Positions 7,730 to 20,561 of a DNA stretch of 64,000 bases are shown one piece after another; within the stretch, counting starts at the first letter, position 1; each line of letters opens with the position of its first letter. The position numbers and the translations under genes are program-made. Below the pieces are notes generated by a model. It saw only the letters and a list, made by a program, of their open reading frames with translations, was not told the DNA's origin and did not search any database. The DNA is from Hydractinia symbiolongicarpus (taxonomy: Eukaryota > Cnidaria > Hydrozoa > Anthoathecata > Hydractiniidae): positions 36,173,851 through 36,237,850 of the forward strand of contig NC_079877.1 of NCBI RefSeq assembly GCF_029227915.1, written 5' to 3'.

Positions 7730-10700
7730 CGGGCTGAGTCCGGGATTTACGGGAATTCGCGGGTTTTCGTTTGCCGGCGATTAAACTTCTTTTATTCAGC
7801 GTCTCATCAAGAATGAAAACATTTTTGAAAACTACAAGTCTCATGCGTTTTAGTTGTGAAAAGATAATTTTAAAAATCGTTCTGGAAATGAGTTTACTCA
7901 CAGGGTACTTTCTTTGTATACATTCGACTATACGGGCCAAGCCCGGGATTTACGGGAAATCGCGGGTTTTCGTTTGCCAGCGATTAAACCTCTTTCATTA
8001 AGCGTCTCATCAAAAAAGAAAACATTTTTGAAAACTACAAGTCTCATGCCTTCTAGTGGTGAAAAAATAATTTAAAAAAACGTTCGGGAAAAGAGTTTAC
8101 TCCCTGGGTACTTTCTTTGTATACATTCGACTATACGGGCTTAGCTTGGGATTTACGGGAAATCGCTGCTTTTCGTTTGCCGGCGATTAAACCTCTTTCA
8201 TTAAGCGTCTCATCAAAAATGAAAACATTTTTGAAAACTACAAGTCTCATGCGTTTTAGTGGCGAAAAAATAATTTAAAAAATCGTTCTGGAAATGAGTT
8301 TACTCCCTGAGTACTTTCTTTCTATACTTTTGACTATACGAGCCGAGTCCGGGATTTACAAGAAATCGCTGGTTTTCGTTTGCCGGCGATTAAACTTCTT
8401 TTATTCAGCGTCTCATCAAAAATGAAAACATTTTTAAAAACTACAAAACTCATTCGTTTTAGTGGTGAAAAGATATTTTAAAAAATCGTTCTGGAAATGA
8501 GTTTACTCACAGGGTACTTTCTTTGTATATACTCAACTATACGGGCCAAGCACGGGATTTACGGGAAATCGCGGGTTTTCGTTTGCCGTTGATTAAACTT
8601 CTTTTATTCAGCGTCTCATCAAAAATGAAAACATTTTTGAAAACTACAAGTCTCATACGTTTTAGTGGTGAAAAAATAATTTAAAAAATCGTTCGGGAAA
8701 TGAGTTTACTCCCTGGGTATTCTTTTTGTATACTTTTGACTATACGGGCCGAGTCCGGGATTTACGGGAAATCGCGGGTTTTCGTTTGCCGGCGATTAAA
8801 CTTCTTTTATTCAGCGTCTCATCAAAAATGAAAGCATTTTTAAAAACTACAAGTCTCATGCCTTTTAGTGGTGAAAAAATAATTCAAAAAATCGTTCGGG
8901 AAATGGGTTTACTTCCTGGGTACTTTCTTTGTATACATTCAACTATACGGGCCAAGCCTGGGATTTACGGGAAATCGCGGGTTTTAGTTTGCCGGCGATT
9001 AAACCTCTTTCATTAAGCGTCTCATCAAAAATGAAAACATTTTTGAAAACTACAAGTCTCATGCGTTTTAGTGGTGAAAAAATAATTTAAAAAATCGTTC
9101 GGGAAATGAGTTTACTTCCTGGGTACTTTCTCTGTATACTTTTGACTATACGGGCCGAGTCCAGGATTTACGGGAAATCGCGGGTTTTCGTTTGTCGGCG
9201 ATTAAACTTCTTTTATTCAGCGTCTCATCAAAAATAAAAACATTTTTAAAAACTACAAGTCTCATGCGTTTTAGTGTTGAAAAAATAATTTAAAAAATCG
9301 TTCGGGAAATAAGTTTACTCCCTGGGTACTTTCTTTGTATACCTTTGGCTATACGGGCTGAGTCCGGGATTTACGGGAATTCGCGGGTTTTCGTTTACCG
9401 GCGATTAAACTTCTTTTATTCAGCGTCTCATCAAGAATGAAAACATTTTTGAAAACTACAAGTCTCATGCGTTTTAGTTGTGAAAAGATAATTTTAAAAA
9501 TCGTTCTGGAAATGAGTTTACTCACAGGGTACTTTCTTTGTATACATTCGACTATACGGGCCAAGCCCGGGATTTACGGGAAATCGCGGGTTTTCGTTTG
9601 CCAGCGATTAAACCTCTTTCATTAAGCGTCTCATCAAAAAAGAAAACATTTTTGAAAACTACAAGTCTCATGCCTTCTAGTGGTGAAAAAATAATTTAAA
9701 AAAACGTTCGGGAAAAGAGTTTACTCCCTGGGTACTTTCTTTGTATACATTCGACTATACGGGCTTAGCTTGGGATTTACGGGAAATCGCTGCTTTTCGT
9801 TTGCCGGCGATTAAACCTCTTTCATCAAGCGTCTCATCAAAAATGAAAACATTTTTGAAAACTACAAGTCTCATGCGTTTTAGTGGCGAAAAAATAATTT
9901 AAAAAATCGTTCTGGAAATGAGTTTACTCCCTGAGTACTTTCTTTCTATACTTTTGACTATACGAGCCGAGTCCGGGATTTACAAGAAATCGCTGGTTTT
10001 CGTTTGCCGGCGATTAAACTTCTTTTATTCAGCGTCTCATCAAAAATGAAAACATTTTTAAAAACTACAAAACTCATTCGTTTTAGTGGTGAAAAGATAT
10101 TTTAAAAAATCGTTCTGGAAATGAGTTTACTCACAGGGTACTTTCTTTGTATATACTCAACTATACGGGCCAAGCACGGGATTTACGGGAAATCGCGGGT
10201 TTTCGTTTGCCGTTGATTAAACTTCTTTTATTCAGCGTCTCATCAAAAATGAAAACATTTTTGAAAACTACAAGTCTCATACGTTTTAGTGGTGAAAAAA
10301 TAATTTAAAAAATCGTTCGGGAAATGAGTTTACTCCCTGGGTATTCTTTTTGTATACTTTTGACTATACGGGCCGAGTCCGGGATTTACGGGAAATCGCG
10401 GGTTTTCGTTTGCCGGCGATTAAACTTCTTTTATTCAGCGTCTCATCAAAAATGAAAGCATTTTTAAAAACTACAAGTCTCATGCCTTTTAGTGGTGAAA
10501 AAATAATTCAAAAAATCGTTCGGGAAATGGGTTTACTTCCTGGGTACTTTCTTTGTATACATTCAACTATACGGGCCAAGCCTGGGATTTACGGGAAATC
10601 GCGGGTTTTAGTTTGCCGGCGATTAAACCTCTTTCATTAAGCGTCTCATCAAAAATGAAAACATTTTTGAAAACTACAAGTCTCATGCGTTTTAGTGGTA
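7730..10700 (+). repeat. Higher-order repeat, 1624 bp (8 monomers), about 1.8 copies
   Basis: Sequence from about 7730 to 9080 recurs almost unchanged from 9354 to about 10700, an offset of 1624 = 8 x 203. Shared private variants include GGGCTGAGTCC (7731, 9355), GCGTCTCATCAAGAATG (about 7799, 9423) and TATTCTTTTTGTATAC (about 8718, 10342). A difference such as CGTTTGCCGG versus CGTTTACCGG shows the copies are not identical. Confidence 0.85.
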
Positions 10701-11869
10701 AAAAAATGATTTAAAAAATCGTTCTGGAAATGAGTTTACTCACGGGGTACTTTCTTTGTATACATTCGACTATACGGGCCAAGCCCGGGATTTTCGGGAA
10801 TTCGCGGGTTTTCGTTTGCCGGCGATTAAACTTCTTTTATTCAGCGTCTCATAAAAAATGAAAACATTTTTGAAAACTACAAGTCTCATGCGTTTTGGTT
10901 GTGAAAAAGTAATTTAAAAAATCGTTCGGGAAATGAGTTTACTTCCTGGGTACTTTCTCTGTATACTTTTGACTATACGGGCCGAGTCCGGGATTTACGG
11001 GAAATCGCGGCTTTTCGTTTGTCGGCGATTAAACTTCTTTTATTCAGCGTCTCATCAAGAATGAAAACATTTTTGAAAACTACAAGTCTCATGCGTTTTA
11101 GTTGTGAGAAGATAATTTAAAAAATCGTTCTGGAAATGAGTTTACTCACAGGGTACTTTCTTTGTATACATTCGACTATACGGGCCAAGCCCGGGATTTG
11201 CGGGAAATCGCGGGTTTTCGTTTGCCAGCGATTAAACCTCTTTCATTAAGCGTCTCATCAAAAAAGAAAACATTTTTGAAAACTACAAGTGTCATGCCTT
11301 CTAGTGGTGAAAAAATAATTTAAAAAAACGGTCGGGAAATGAGTTTACTCACAGGGTACTTTCTTTGTATATACTCAACTATACGGGCCAAGCACGCGAT
11401 TTACGGGAAATCGCGGGTTTTCGTTTGCCGGCGATTAAACTTCTTTTATTCAGAGTCTCATCAAAAATGAAAACATTTTTGAAAACTACAAGTCTCATGC
11501 CTTTTAGTGGTGAAAAAATAATTCAAAAAATCGTTCGGGAAATGGGTTTACTTCCTGGGTACTTTCTTTGTATACATTCAACTATACGGGCCAAGCCTGG
11601 GATTTACGGGAAATCGCGGGTTTTAGTTTGCCGGCGATTAAACCTCTTTTATTAAGCGTCTCATCAAAAATGAAAACATTTTTGAAAACTACAAGTCTCA
11701 TGCGTTTTAGTGGTGCAAAAATAATTTAAAAAATCGTTCTGGAAATTAGTTTACTCCCTGAGTACTTTCTTTGTATACTTTTGACTATACGGGCCGAGTC
11801 CGGGATTTACGGGAAATCGCTGGTTTTCGTTTGCCGGCGATTAAACTTCTTTTATTCAGCGTCTCATCA

Positions 11870-13420
11870 AAAAAAAAACATTCCTGAAAACTACAAGTCT
11901 CATGCGTTTTAGTGGTGAAAAAATAATTTAAAAAATCGTTCCGGATATGAGTTTACTCCCTGTGTACTTTCTTTGTATACTTTTGACTGTACGGACCGAG
12001 TCCGGGATTTACTGGAAATCGCGGGTTTTCGTTTGCCGGCGATTAAACTTCTTTTATTCAGCGTCTCATCAAAAATGAAAACATTTTTGAAAACTACAAG
12101 TCTCATGCGTTTTATTGGTAAAAAGATGATTTAAAAAATCGTTCTGGAAATGAGTTTACTCACAGGGTACTTTCTTTGTATACATTCGACTATACGGGCC
12201 AAGCCCGGGATTTACGGCAAAACGCGGGTTTTCGTTTGCTGGCGATTAAACCTCTTTCATTTAGCGTCTCATCAAAAAAGAAAACATTTTTGAAAACTAC
12301 AAGTGTCATGCCTTCTAGTGGTGAAAAAATAATTTAAAAAAACGGTCGGGAAATGAGTTTACTCACAGGGTACTTTCTTTGTATATACTCAACTATACGG
12401 GCCAAGCACGCGATTTACGGGAAATCGCGGGTTTTCGTTTGCCGGCGATTAAACTTCTTTTATTCAGCGTCTCATCAAAAATGAAAACATGTTTGAAAAC
12501 TACAAGTCTCATACGTTTTAGTGGTGAAAAAATAATTTAAAAAATCGTTCGGGAAATGAGTTTACTCCCTGGGTATTCTTTTTGTATACTTTTGACTATA
12601 CGGGCCGAGTCCGGGATTTACGGGAAATCGCTGGTTTTCGTTTGCCGGCGATTAAACTTCTTTTATTCAGCGTCTCATCAAAAAAAAAACATTCCTGAAA
12701 ACTACAAGTCTCATGCGTTTTAGTGGTGAAAAAATAATTTAAAAAATCGTTCCGGATATGAGTTTACTCCCTGTGTACTTTCTTTGTATACTTTTGACTG
12801 TACGGACCGAGTCCGGGATTTACTGGAAATCGCGGGTTTTCGTTTGCCGGCGATTAAACTTCTTTTATTCAGCGTCTCATCAAAAATGAAAACATTTTTG
12901 AAAACTACAAGTCTCATGCGTTTTATTGGTAAAAAGATGATTTAAAAAATCGTTCTGGAAATGAGTTTACTCACAGGGTACTTTCTTTGTATACATTCGA
13001 CTATACGGGCCAAGCCCGGGATTTACGGCAAAACGCGGGTTTTCGTTTGCTGGCGATTAAACCTCTTTCATTTAGCGTCTCATCAAAAAAGAAAACATTT
13101 TTGAAAACTACAAGTGTCATGCCTTCTAGTGGTGAAAAAATAATTTAAAAAAACGGTCGGGAAATGAGTTTACTCACAGGGTACTTTCTTTGTATATACT
13201 CAACTATACGGGCCAAGCACGCGATTTACGGGAAATCGCGGGTTTTCGTTTGCCGGCGATTAAACTTCTTTTATTCAGCGTCTCATCAAAAATGAAAACA
13301 TGTTTGAAAACTACAAGTCTCATACGTTTTAGTGGTGAAAAAATAATTTAAAAAATCGTTCGGGAAATGAGTTTACTCCCTGGGTATTCTTTTTGTATAC
13401 TTTTGACTATACGGGCCGAG
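11870..13420 (+). repeat. Higher-order repeat, 811 bp (4 monomers), tandem
   Basis: A four-monomer block recurs at an offset of 811 (4 x 203 minus 1). It is marked by the one-base-short monomer with a long A run followed by CATTCCTGAAAAC (about 11868 and 12679) and by ACTGTACGGACCGAG. A third relative of the marker pair begins near 13890. Confidence 0.8.
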
Positions 13421-14159
13421 TCCGGGATTTACGGGAAATCGCGGGTTTTCGTTTGCCGGCGATTAAACTTCTTTTATTCAGCGTCTCATCAAAAATGAAA
13501 ACATTTTTGAAAACTACAAGTCTCATGCCTTTTAGTGGTGAAAAAATAATTCAAAAAATCGTTCGGGAAATGAGTTTACTTCCTGGGTACTTTCTTTGTA
13601 TACATTCAACTATACGGGCCAAGCCTGGGATTTACGGGAAATCGCGGGTTTTAGTTTGCCGGCGATTAAACCTCTTTCATTAAGCGTCTCATCAAAAATG
13701 AAAACATTTTTGAAAACTACAAGTCTCATGCGTTTTAGTGGCGAAAAAATAATTTAAAAAATCGTTCTGGAAATGAGTTTACTCCCTGAGTACTTTCTTT
13801 GTATACTTTTGACTATACGGGCCGAGTCCGGGATTTACGGGAAATCGCTGGTTTTCGTTTGCCGGCGATTAAACTTCTTTTATTCAGCGTCTCATCAAAA
13901 AAAAAACATTCCTGAAAACTACAAGTCTCATGCGTTTTAGTGGTGAAAAAATAATTTAAAAAATCGTTCCGGATATGAGTTTACTCCCTGTGTACTTTCT
14001 TTGTATACTTTTGACTGTACGGACCGAGTCCGGGATTTACTGGAAATCGCGGGTTTTCGTTTGCCGGCGATTAAACTTCTTTTATTCAGCGTCTCATCAA
14101 AAATGAAAACATTTTTGAAAACTACAAGTCTCATGCGTTTTATTGGTAAAAAGATGATT

Positions 14160-16600
14160 TAAAAAATCGTTCAGGAAATGAGTTTACTCACAGGGTACTT
14201 TCTTTGTATACATTCGACTATACGGGCCAAGCCCGGGATTTACGGCAAAACGCGGGTTTTCGTTTGCTGGCGATTAAACCTCTTTCATTTAGCGTCTCAT
14301 CAAAAATGAAAACATTTTTGAAAACTACAAGTCTCTTGCCTTTTAGTGGTGAAAAAATAATTCGAAAAATCGTTCGGGAAATGAGTTTACTCCCTGGGTA
14401 CTTTGTTTGTATACATTCGACAATACGGGCCAAGCCTGGGATTTACGGGAAATCGCGGGTTTTCGTTTGCCGACGATTAAACCTCTTTCATTAAGCGTCT
14501 CATCAAAAATGAACACATTTTTGAAAACTAAAAGTGTCATGCGTCTTAGTGGTGAATAAATAATTTAAAAAGTCGTTCGGGAAATGAGTTTACTTCCTGG
14601 GTACTTTCTCTGTATACTTTTGACTATACGGGCCGAGTCCGGGATTTACGGGAAATTGCGGGTTTTCGTTTGCCGGCGAATAAACTTCTTTTATTCAGCG
14701 TCTCATCAAAAATAAAAACATTTTTGAAAACTACAAGTCTCATGCGTTTTAGTGTTGAAAAAATAATTTAAAAAATCGTTCGGGAAATGAGTTTACTCAG
14801 TGGGTACTTTCTTTGTATACCTTTGGCTATACGGGCCGAGTCCAGGATTTACGGGATTTCGCGGGTTTTCGTTTGCCGGCGATTAAACTTCTTTTATTCA
14901 GCGTCTCATCTAGAATGAAAACATTTTTGAAAACTACAAGTCTCATGCGTTTTAGTGGTGAAAAGATAATTTAAAAAATCGTTCTGGAAATGAGTTTACT
15001 CACAGGGTACTTTCTTTGTATACATTCGACTATACGGGCCAAGCCTGGGATTTACGGGAAATCGTGGGTTTTCGTTTGCCAGCGATTAAACCTCTTTCAT
15101 TGAGCGTCTCAACAAAAAAGAAAACATTTTTGAAAACTACAAGTTTCATGCCTTCTAGTGGTGAAAAGATAATTTAAAAAATCGTTCTGGAAATGAGTTT
15201 ACTCACAGGGTACTTTCTTTGTATACATTCGACTATACGGACCGAGTCCGGGATTTACTGGAAATCGCGGGTTTTCGTTTGCCGGCGATTAAACTTCTTT
15301 TATTCAGCGTCTCATCAAAAATGAAAACATTTTTGAAAACTACAAGTCTCATGCGTTTTATTGGTAAAAAGATGATTTAAAAAATCGTTCTGGAAATGAG
15401 TTTACTCACAGGGTACTTTCTTTGTATACATTCGACTATACGGGCCAAGCCCGGGATTTACGGCAAGACGCGGGTTTTCGTTTGCTGGCGATTAAACCTC
15501 TTTCATTTAGCGTCTCATCAAAAATGAAAACATTTTTGAAAACTACAAGTCTCTTGCCTTTTAGTGGTGAAAAAATAATTCGAAAAATCGTTCGGGAAAT
15601 GAGTTTACTCCCTGGGTACTTTGTTTGTATACATTCGACAATACGGGCCAAGCCTGGGATTTACGGGAAATCGCGGGTTTTCGTTTGCCGACGATTAAAC
15701 CTCTTTCATTAAGCGTCTCATCAAAAATGAACACATTTTTGAAAACTAAAAGTGTCATGCGTTTTAGTGGTGAATAAATAATTTAAAAAGTCGTTCGGGA
15801 AATGAGTTTACTTCCTGGGTACTTTCTCTGTATACTTTTGACTATACGGGCCGAGTCCGGGATTTACGGGAAATCGCGGGTTTTCGTTTGCCGGCGATTA
15901 AACTTCTTTTATTCAGCGTCTCATCAAAAATAAAAACATTTTTGAAAACTACAAGTCTCATGCGTTTTAGTGTTGAAAAAATAATTTAAAAAATCGTTCG
16001 GGAAATGAGTTTACTCAGTGGGTACTTTCTTTGTATACCTTTGGCTATACGGGCCGAGTCCAGGATTTACGGGATTTCGCGGGTTTTCGTTTGCCGGCGA
16101 TTAAACTTCTTTTATTCAGCGTCTCATCTAGAATGAAAACATTTTTGAAAACTACAAGTCTCATGCGTTTTAGTGGTGAAAAGATAATTTAAAAAATCGT
16201 TCTGGAAATGAGTTTACTCACAGGGTACTTTCTTTGTATACATTCGACTATACGGGCCAAGCCCGGAATTTACGGGAAATCGTGGGTTTTCGTTTGCCAG
16301 CGATTAAACCTCTTTCACTAAGCGTCTCAACAAAAAAGAAAACATTTTTGAAAACTACAAGTCTCATGCCTTCTAGTGGTGAAAAGATAATTTAAAAAAT
16401 CGTTCTGGAAATGAGTTTACTCACAGGGTACTTTCTTTGTATACATTCGACTATACGGGCCAAGCCCGGGATTTACGGGAAATCGCGGGTTTTCGTTTGC
16501 CAGCGATTAAAACTCTTTCAATAAGCGTCTCAACAAAAAAGAAAACATTTTTGAAAACTACAAGTCTCATGCCTTCTAGTGGTGAAAAAATAATTTAAAA
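14160..16600 (+). repeat. Higher-order repeat, 1218 bp (6 monomers), tandem
   Basis: The blocks beginning near 14204 and 15422 match at an offset of 1218 = 6 x 203. Both carry GTGCCGTAAATCC-type monomers with GGCAAAACGCGGG or GGCAAGACGCGGG, and the CATCTAGAATG variant (14907 and about 16125), which creates a TCTAGA site not present in the consensus. Confidence 0.8.
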
Positions 16601-19600
16601 AAACGTTCAGGAAAAGAGTTTACTCCCTGGGTACTTTCTTTGTATACATTCGACTATACGGGCCTAGCTTGGGATTTACGGGAAATCGGTACTTTTCGTT
16701 TGCCGGCGATTAAACCTCTTTCATTAAGCGTCTCATCAAAAATGAAAACATTTTTGAAAACTACAAGTCTCTTGCCTTTTAGTGGTGAAAAAATAATTGG
16801 AAAAATCGTTCGGGAAATGAGTTTACTCCCTGGGTACTTTGTTTGTATACATTCGACAATACGGGCCAAGCCTGGGATTTACGGGAAATCGCGGGTTTTT
16901 GTTTGCCAGCGATTAAACCTCTTTCATTAAGCGTCTCATCAAAAATGAAAACATTTTTGAAAACTACAAGTCTCATGCGTTTTAGTGGTGAAAAAATAAT
17001 TTAAAAAATCGTTCATGAAATGAGTTTACTTCCTGGGTACTTTCTCTGTATACTTTTGACTATACGGGCCGAGTCCGGGATTTACGGGAAATCGTGGGTT
17101 TTCGTTTGCCGGCGATTAAACTTCTTTTATTCCGCGTCTCATCAAAAATAAAAACATTTTTGAAAACTACAAGTCTCATGCGTTTTAGTGTTGAAAAAAT
17201 AATTTAAAAAATCGTTCGGGAAATGAGTTTACTCCGTGGGTACTTTCTTTGTATACCTTTGGCTATACGGGCCGTGTCCGGGATTTAAGGGAATTCGCGG
17301 GTTTTCGTTTGCCGGCGATTAAACTTCTTTTGTTCAGCGTCTCATCAAAAATGAAAACATTTTTGAAAACTACAAGTCTCATGCGTTTTAGTGGCGAAAA
17401 AATAATTTAAAAAATCGTTCTGGAAATGAGTTTACTCCCTGAGTACTTTCTTTGTATACTTTTGACTATACGAGCCGAGTCCGGGATTTACGGGAAATCG
17501 CTGGTTTTCGTTTGCCGGCGATTAAACTTCTTTTATTCAGCGTCTCATCAAAAATGAAAACATTTTTGAAAACTACAATTCTCATACGTTTTAGTGGTGA
17601 AAAAATAATTTAAAAAATCGTTCGGGAAATAAGTTTACTCCCTGGGAATTTTTTTTGTATACTTTGACTATACGGGCCGAGTCCGGGATTTACGGGAAAT
17701 CGCGGGTTTTCGTTTGCCGGCGATTAAACGTCTGTTATTCAGCGTCTCATCAAAAATGAAAACATTTTTGAAAACTACAAGTCTCATGCCTTTTAGTGGT
17801 GAAAAAATAATTCAAAAAATCGTTCGGGAAATGAGTTTACTTCCTGGGTACTTTCTTTGTATACATTCAAATATACGGGCCAAGCCTGGGATTTACGGGA
17901 AATCGCGGGTTTTAGTTTGCCGGCGATTAAACCTCTTTCATTAAGCGTCTCATCAAAAATGAAAACATTTTTGAAAACTACAAGTCTCATGCCTTTTAGT
18001 GGTGAAAAAATAATTCAAAAAATCGTTCGGGAAATGGGTTTACTTCCTGGGTACTTTCTTTGTATACATTCAACTATACGGGCCAAGCCTGGGATTTACG
18101 GGAAATCGCGGGTTTTAGTTTGCCGGCGATTAAACCTCTTTCATTAAGCGTCTCATCAAAAATGAAAACATTTTTGAAAACTACAAGTCTCATGCGTTTT
18201 AGTGGCGAAAAAATAATTTAAAAAATCGTTCTGGAAATGAGTTTACTCCCTGAGTACTTTCTTTGTATACTTTTGACTATACGGGCCGAGTCCGGGATTT
18301 ACGGGAAATCGCTGGTTTTCGTTTGCCGGCGATTAAACTTCTTTTATTCAGCGTCTCATCAAAAAAAAAACATTCCTGAAAACTACAAGTCTCATGCGTT
18401 TTAGTGGTGAAAAAATAATTTAAAAAATCGTTCCGGATATGAGTTTACTCCCTGTGTACTTTCTTTGTATACTTTTGACTGTACGGACCGAGTCCGGGAT
18501 TTACTGGAAATCGCGGGTTTTCGTTTGCCGGCGATTAAAACTCTTTCAATAAGCGTCTCAACAAAAAAGAAAACATTTTTGAAAACTACAAGTCTCATGC
18601 CTTCTAGTGGTGAAAAAATAATTTAAAAAAACGTTCAGGAAAAGAGTTTACTCCCTGGGTACTTTCTTTGTATACATTCGACTATACGGGCCTAGCTTGG
18701 GATTTACGGGAAATCGGTACTTTTCGTTTGCCGGCGATTAAACCTCTTTCATTAAGCGTCTCATCAAAAATGAAAACATTTTTGAAAACTACAAGTCTCT
18801 TGCCTTTTAGTGGTGAAAAAATAATTGGAAAAATCGTTCGGGAAATGAGTTTACTCCCTGGGTACTTTGTTTGTATACATTCGACAATACGGGCCAAGCC
18901 TGGGATTTACGGGAAATCGCGGGTTTTTGTTTGCCAGCGATTAAACCTCTTTCATTAAGCGTCTCATCAAAAATGAAAACATTTTTGAAAACTACAAGTC
19001 TCATGCGTTTTAGTGGTGAAAAAATAATTTAAAAAATCGTTCATGAAATGAGTTTACTTCCTGGGTACTTTCTCTGTATACTTTTGACTATACGGGCCGA
19101 GTCCGGGATTTACGGGAAATCGTGGGTTTTCGTTTGCCGGCGATTAAACTTCTTTTATTCCGCGTCTCATCAAAAATAAAAACATTTTTGAAAACTACAA
19201 GTCTCATGCGTTTTAGTGTTGAAAAAATAATTTAAAAAATCGTTCGGGAAATGAGTTTACTCCGTGGGTACTTTCTTTGTATACCTTTGGCTATACGGGC
19301 CGTGTCCGGGATTTAAGGGAATTCGCGGGTTTTCGTTTGCCGGCGATTAAACTTCTTTTGTTCAGCGTCTCATCAAAAATGAAAACATTTTTGAAAACTA
19401 CAAGTCTCATGCGTTTTAGTGGCGAAAAAATAATTTAAAAAATCGTTCTGGAAATGAGTTTACTCCCTGAGTACTTTCTTTGTATACTTTTGACTATACG
19501 AGCCGAGTCCGGGATTTACGGGAAATCGCTGGTTTTCGTTTGCCGGCGATTAAACTTCTTTTATTCAGCGTCTCATCAAAAATGAAAACATTTTTGAAAA

Positions 19601-20561
19601 CTACAATTCTCATACGTTTTAGTGGTGAAAAAATAATTTAAAAAATCGTTCGGGAAATAAGTTTACTCCCTGGGAATTTTTTTTGTATACTTTGACTATA
19701 CGGGCCGAGTCCGGGATTTACGGGAAATCGCGGGTTTTCGTTTGCCGGCGATTAAACGTCTGTTATTCAGCGTCTCATCAAAAATGAAAACATTTTTGAA
19801 AACTACAAGTCTCATGCCTTTTAGTGGTGAAAAAATAATTCAAAAAATCGTTCGGGAAATGAGTTTACTTCCTGGGTACTTTCTTTGTATACATTCAAAT
19901 ATACGGGCCAAGCCTGGGATTTACGGGAAATCGCGGGTTTTAGTTTGCCGGCGATTAAACCTCTTTCATTAAGCGTCTCATCAAAAATGAAAACATTTTT
20001 GAAAACTACAAGTCTCATGCCTTTTAGTGGTGAAAAAATAATTCAAAAAATCGTTCGGGAAATGGGTTTACTTCCTGGGTACTTTCTTTGTATACATTCA
20101 ACTATACGGGCCAAGCCTGGGATTTACGGGAAATCGCGGGTTTTAGTTTGCCGGCGATTAAACCTCTTTCATTAAGCGTCTCATCAAAAATGAAAACATT
20201 TTTGAAAACTACAAGTCTCATGCGTTTTAGTGGCGAAAAAATAATTTAAAAAATCGTTCTGGAAATGAGTTTACTCCCTGAGTACTTTCTTTGTATACTT
20301 TTGACTATACGGGCCGAGTCCGGGATTTACGGGAAATCGCTGGTTTTCGTTTGCCGGCGATTAAACTTCTTTTATTCAGCGTCTCATCAAAAAAAAAACA
20401 TTCCTGAAAACTACAAGTCTCATGCGTTTTAGTGGTGAAAAAATAATTTAAAAAATCGTTCCGGATATGAGTTTACTCCCTGTGTACTTTCTTTGTATAC
20501 TTTTGACTGTACGGACCGAGTCCGGGATTTACTGGAAATCGCGGGTTTTCGTTTGCCGGCG
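16506..20561 (+). repeat. Complete tandem duplication of a 2028-bp, 10-monomer unit
   Basis: Unit 1 (16506-18533) and unit 2 (18534-20561) correspond throughout. Landmarks at 16640/18668, 17714/19742, 17793/19821 and 17857/19885 are all offset by exactly 2028. The unit contains the private variants GGAAATCGGTACTTTTCG, CATGAAATGAGTTTAC and GGGAATTTTTTTTGTATAC. The length is 2 bases short of 10 x 203 because some variant monomers lack one base. The junction monomer at 18534 is a hybrid of two monomer classes. Confidence 0.9.
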
